64,000 nt of DNA from Acinetobacter sp. ANC 4204. Its GTDB lineage: Bacteria > Pseudomonadota > Gammaproteobacteria > Pseudomonadales > Moraxellaceae. The notes under the pieces are model-generated. The model had not been told where the DNA came from. It was given only the letters and a program-made list of their open reading frames with translations, and searched no databases. The stretch covers positions 1-64,000 of the forward strand of contig NZ_NEFZ01000003.1 in assembly GCF_002135205.1 (NCBI RefSeq). Direction: 5' to 3'. Positions 63,435-64,000 of this stretch are shown here, piece by piece. Position 1 is the stretch's first letter. Each line of letters starts with the position of its first letter. Made by a program: the position numbers and the translations under genes.

Positions 63435-63773
63435 TCAAATAATAAAAAGACCTCTTAATGAATTAATACCTCACGCCTTGTCACCATTGAACACTAAAGA
63501 AAATCTACGTAATCAGTTGAAGAAACGCTAAATGAAACATCAATTCCATATAATGTTTCATAGAAATATAAAACATTCCTATAGGCGCAATAATAAACAT
63601 CCCAAAAGAGCAATCTAAGATATTTAAAATGTTAAAGAATTCACCATCACATCAAAAAAATTTCTATATGCCTGAAAATATTTTATCCTTTTAGCATAAA
63701 GATGTATTTACATTACATCTTTAAAGGTATATTTTTAATACATCTTATAAATGATAGCCAAGAGAGATCAACC
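63435..63773. other. Intergenic region upstream of hmp
   Basis: The 339 bases are very A+T-rich and hold no gene. The right part holds two tandem NsrR-like operators (see separate entry). No terminator of the AraC gene is obvious; the first 200 bases show no motif. Confidence 0.5.
63699..63746 (+). promoter_or_regulatory. Two tandem NsrR-like operators before hmp
   Basis: Two 23-bp near-palindromes lie two bases apart: 63699-63721 (arms AAGATGTATTT and CATTACATCTT) and 63724-63746 (AAGGTATATTT and TAATACATCTT). They match the known NsrR pattern of AAGATGyATTT and complement. They end 27 bases before the hmp ATG, so NsrR repression lifted by nitric oxide is expected. Confidence 0.75.
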
Positions 63774-64000
63774 ATGACTCCGCAGCAAATTGACCTTGTA
63801 AAAGCAACTGTTCCTGTCCTCCGTGAAAACGGTGTCGCGCTCACAGGTTATTTTTATAACCGCATGTTAGGTAATAACCCTGCTTTAAAAGAAACCTTTA
63901 ATATGGGTCACCAACGCAGCGGTGCTCAAGCTCAAGCTTTGGCTGGCGCAGTGTTAGCTTATGCCGAAAACATTGAAGATCCTTCAGTATTGCTTCCAGT
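63774..64000 (+). CDS. hmp: Flavohaemoprotein (nitric oxide dioxygenase), 5' part
   Basis: The gene is cut by the window end; 75 codons are present. The product begins MTPQQIDLVKATVPVLRENG, with FYNRMLGNNPALKETF, the globin domain with distal Tyr; the proximal His and the FAD/NAD reductase domain lie outside. The protein converts NO to nitrate using O2 and NAD(P)H. AGAGAGATC lies upstream of the ATG. Its promoter carries NsrR-like sites. Confidence 0.93.
   Translation, partial: MTPQQIDLVKATVPVLRENGVALTGYFYNRMLGNNPALKETFNMGHQRSGAQAQALAGAVLAYAENIEDPSVLLP

Overview
The window is chromosomal DNA from a gamma-proteobacterium of the Acinetobacter type (Moraxellaceae). The evidence is A+T-rich DNA, single-copy housekeeping genes with Acinetobacter-like protein sequences (malate dehydrogenase, MiaB-PhoH-YbeY, RNase R, YheV, SdhE-YgfX), and a complete S10-spc-alpha ribosomal gene block. 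I see no prophage, insertion sequence, CRISPR array or replication origin. Most of the window is core genome; the unusual material is small and sits mainly between genes.

Layout. 1-9.4 kb: a stable-RNA-like promoter firing out of the left edge, a conserved protein of unknown function, pssA, rlmJ, a 2OG-Fe(II) oxygenase, two tandem DUF2789 genes, mdh, and an slt lytic transglycosylase with a downstream RNase T2 homologue that has lost its catalytic residues. 9.4-17.5 kb: miaB-phoH-ybeY, a small secreted protein, a Fur-controlled TonB-dependent siderophore receptor and a TonB-family energy transducer whose 3' end is duplicated as a scrap on the far side of the receptor. 17.5-26.2 kb: a DUF3108 protein, xpt, a GAF-GGDEF diguanylate cyclase, a split zinc-ribbon/glycine-zipper protein, wrbA, yihY, a divergent EamA exporter/AraC regulator pair, an FAA-hydrolase and a YcxB-like protein. 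26.4-27.2 kb: three tRNA-Arg(ACG) copies and one tRNA-Ser(GCU), all on the minus strand. 27.4-34.5 kb: rnr, a VanW-family gene, prlC, yheV, a coiled-coil membrane protein and a second EamA transporter. 34.6-39.9 kb: a fused TRAP permease preceded by what looks like the last 27 codons of a lost gene, a rhombosortase, a lipoprotein, a 35-residue membrane peptide gene absent from normal ORF cut-offs, and sdhE-ygfX. 40-43.7 kb: an acyl-CoA dehydrogenase, an alpha/beta hydrolase and an EthA-like Baeyer-Villiger monooxygenase. 43.8-57.6 kb: the ribosomal protein/secY/rpoA block, all on the minus strand, with a clear promoter, a strong hairpin at the S10/spc junction and a second before rpsM. 57.6-64 kb: a glutamine amidotransferase, a MetC-like PLP enzyme, a HerA-like DUF853 ATPase, an SDR and an AraC regulator, ending in the start of hmp behind two NsrR-like operators.

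How genes work together. The ribosomal block makes 26 r-proteins/translocon/RNA polymerase components from one transcript family. The TonB transducer and Fur-box receptor form an iron-uptake pair. The monooxygenase and alpha/beta hydrolase are a plausible ester-forming/ester-cleaving pair. No previously undescribed multi-gene system is obvious; the best leads are the decayed TRAP locus, the twin TTGTCnGACAA operators before the mini-membrane gene, the dead RNase T2 protein and the structured r-protein leaders.
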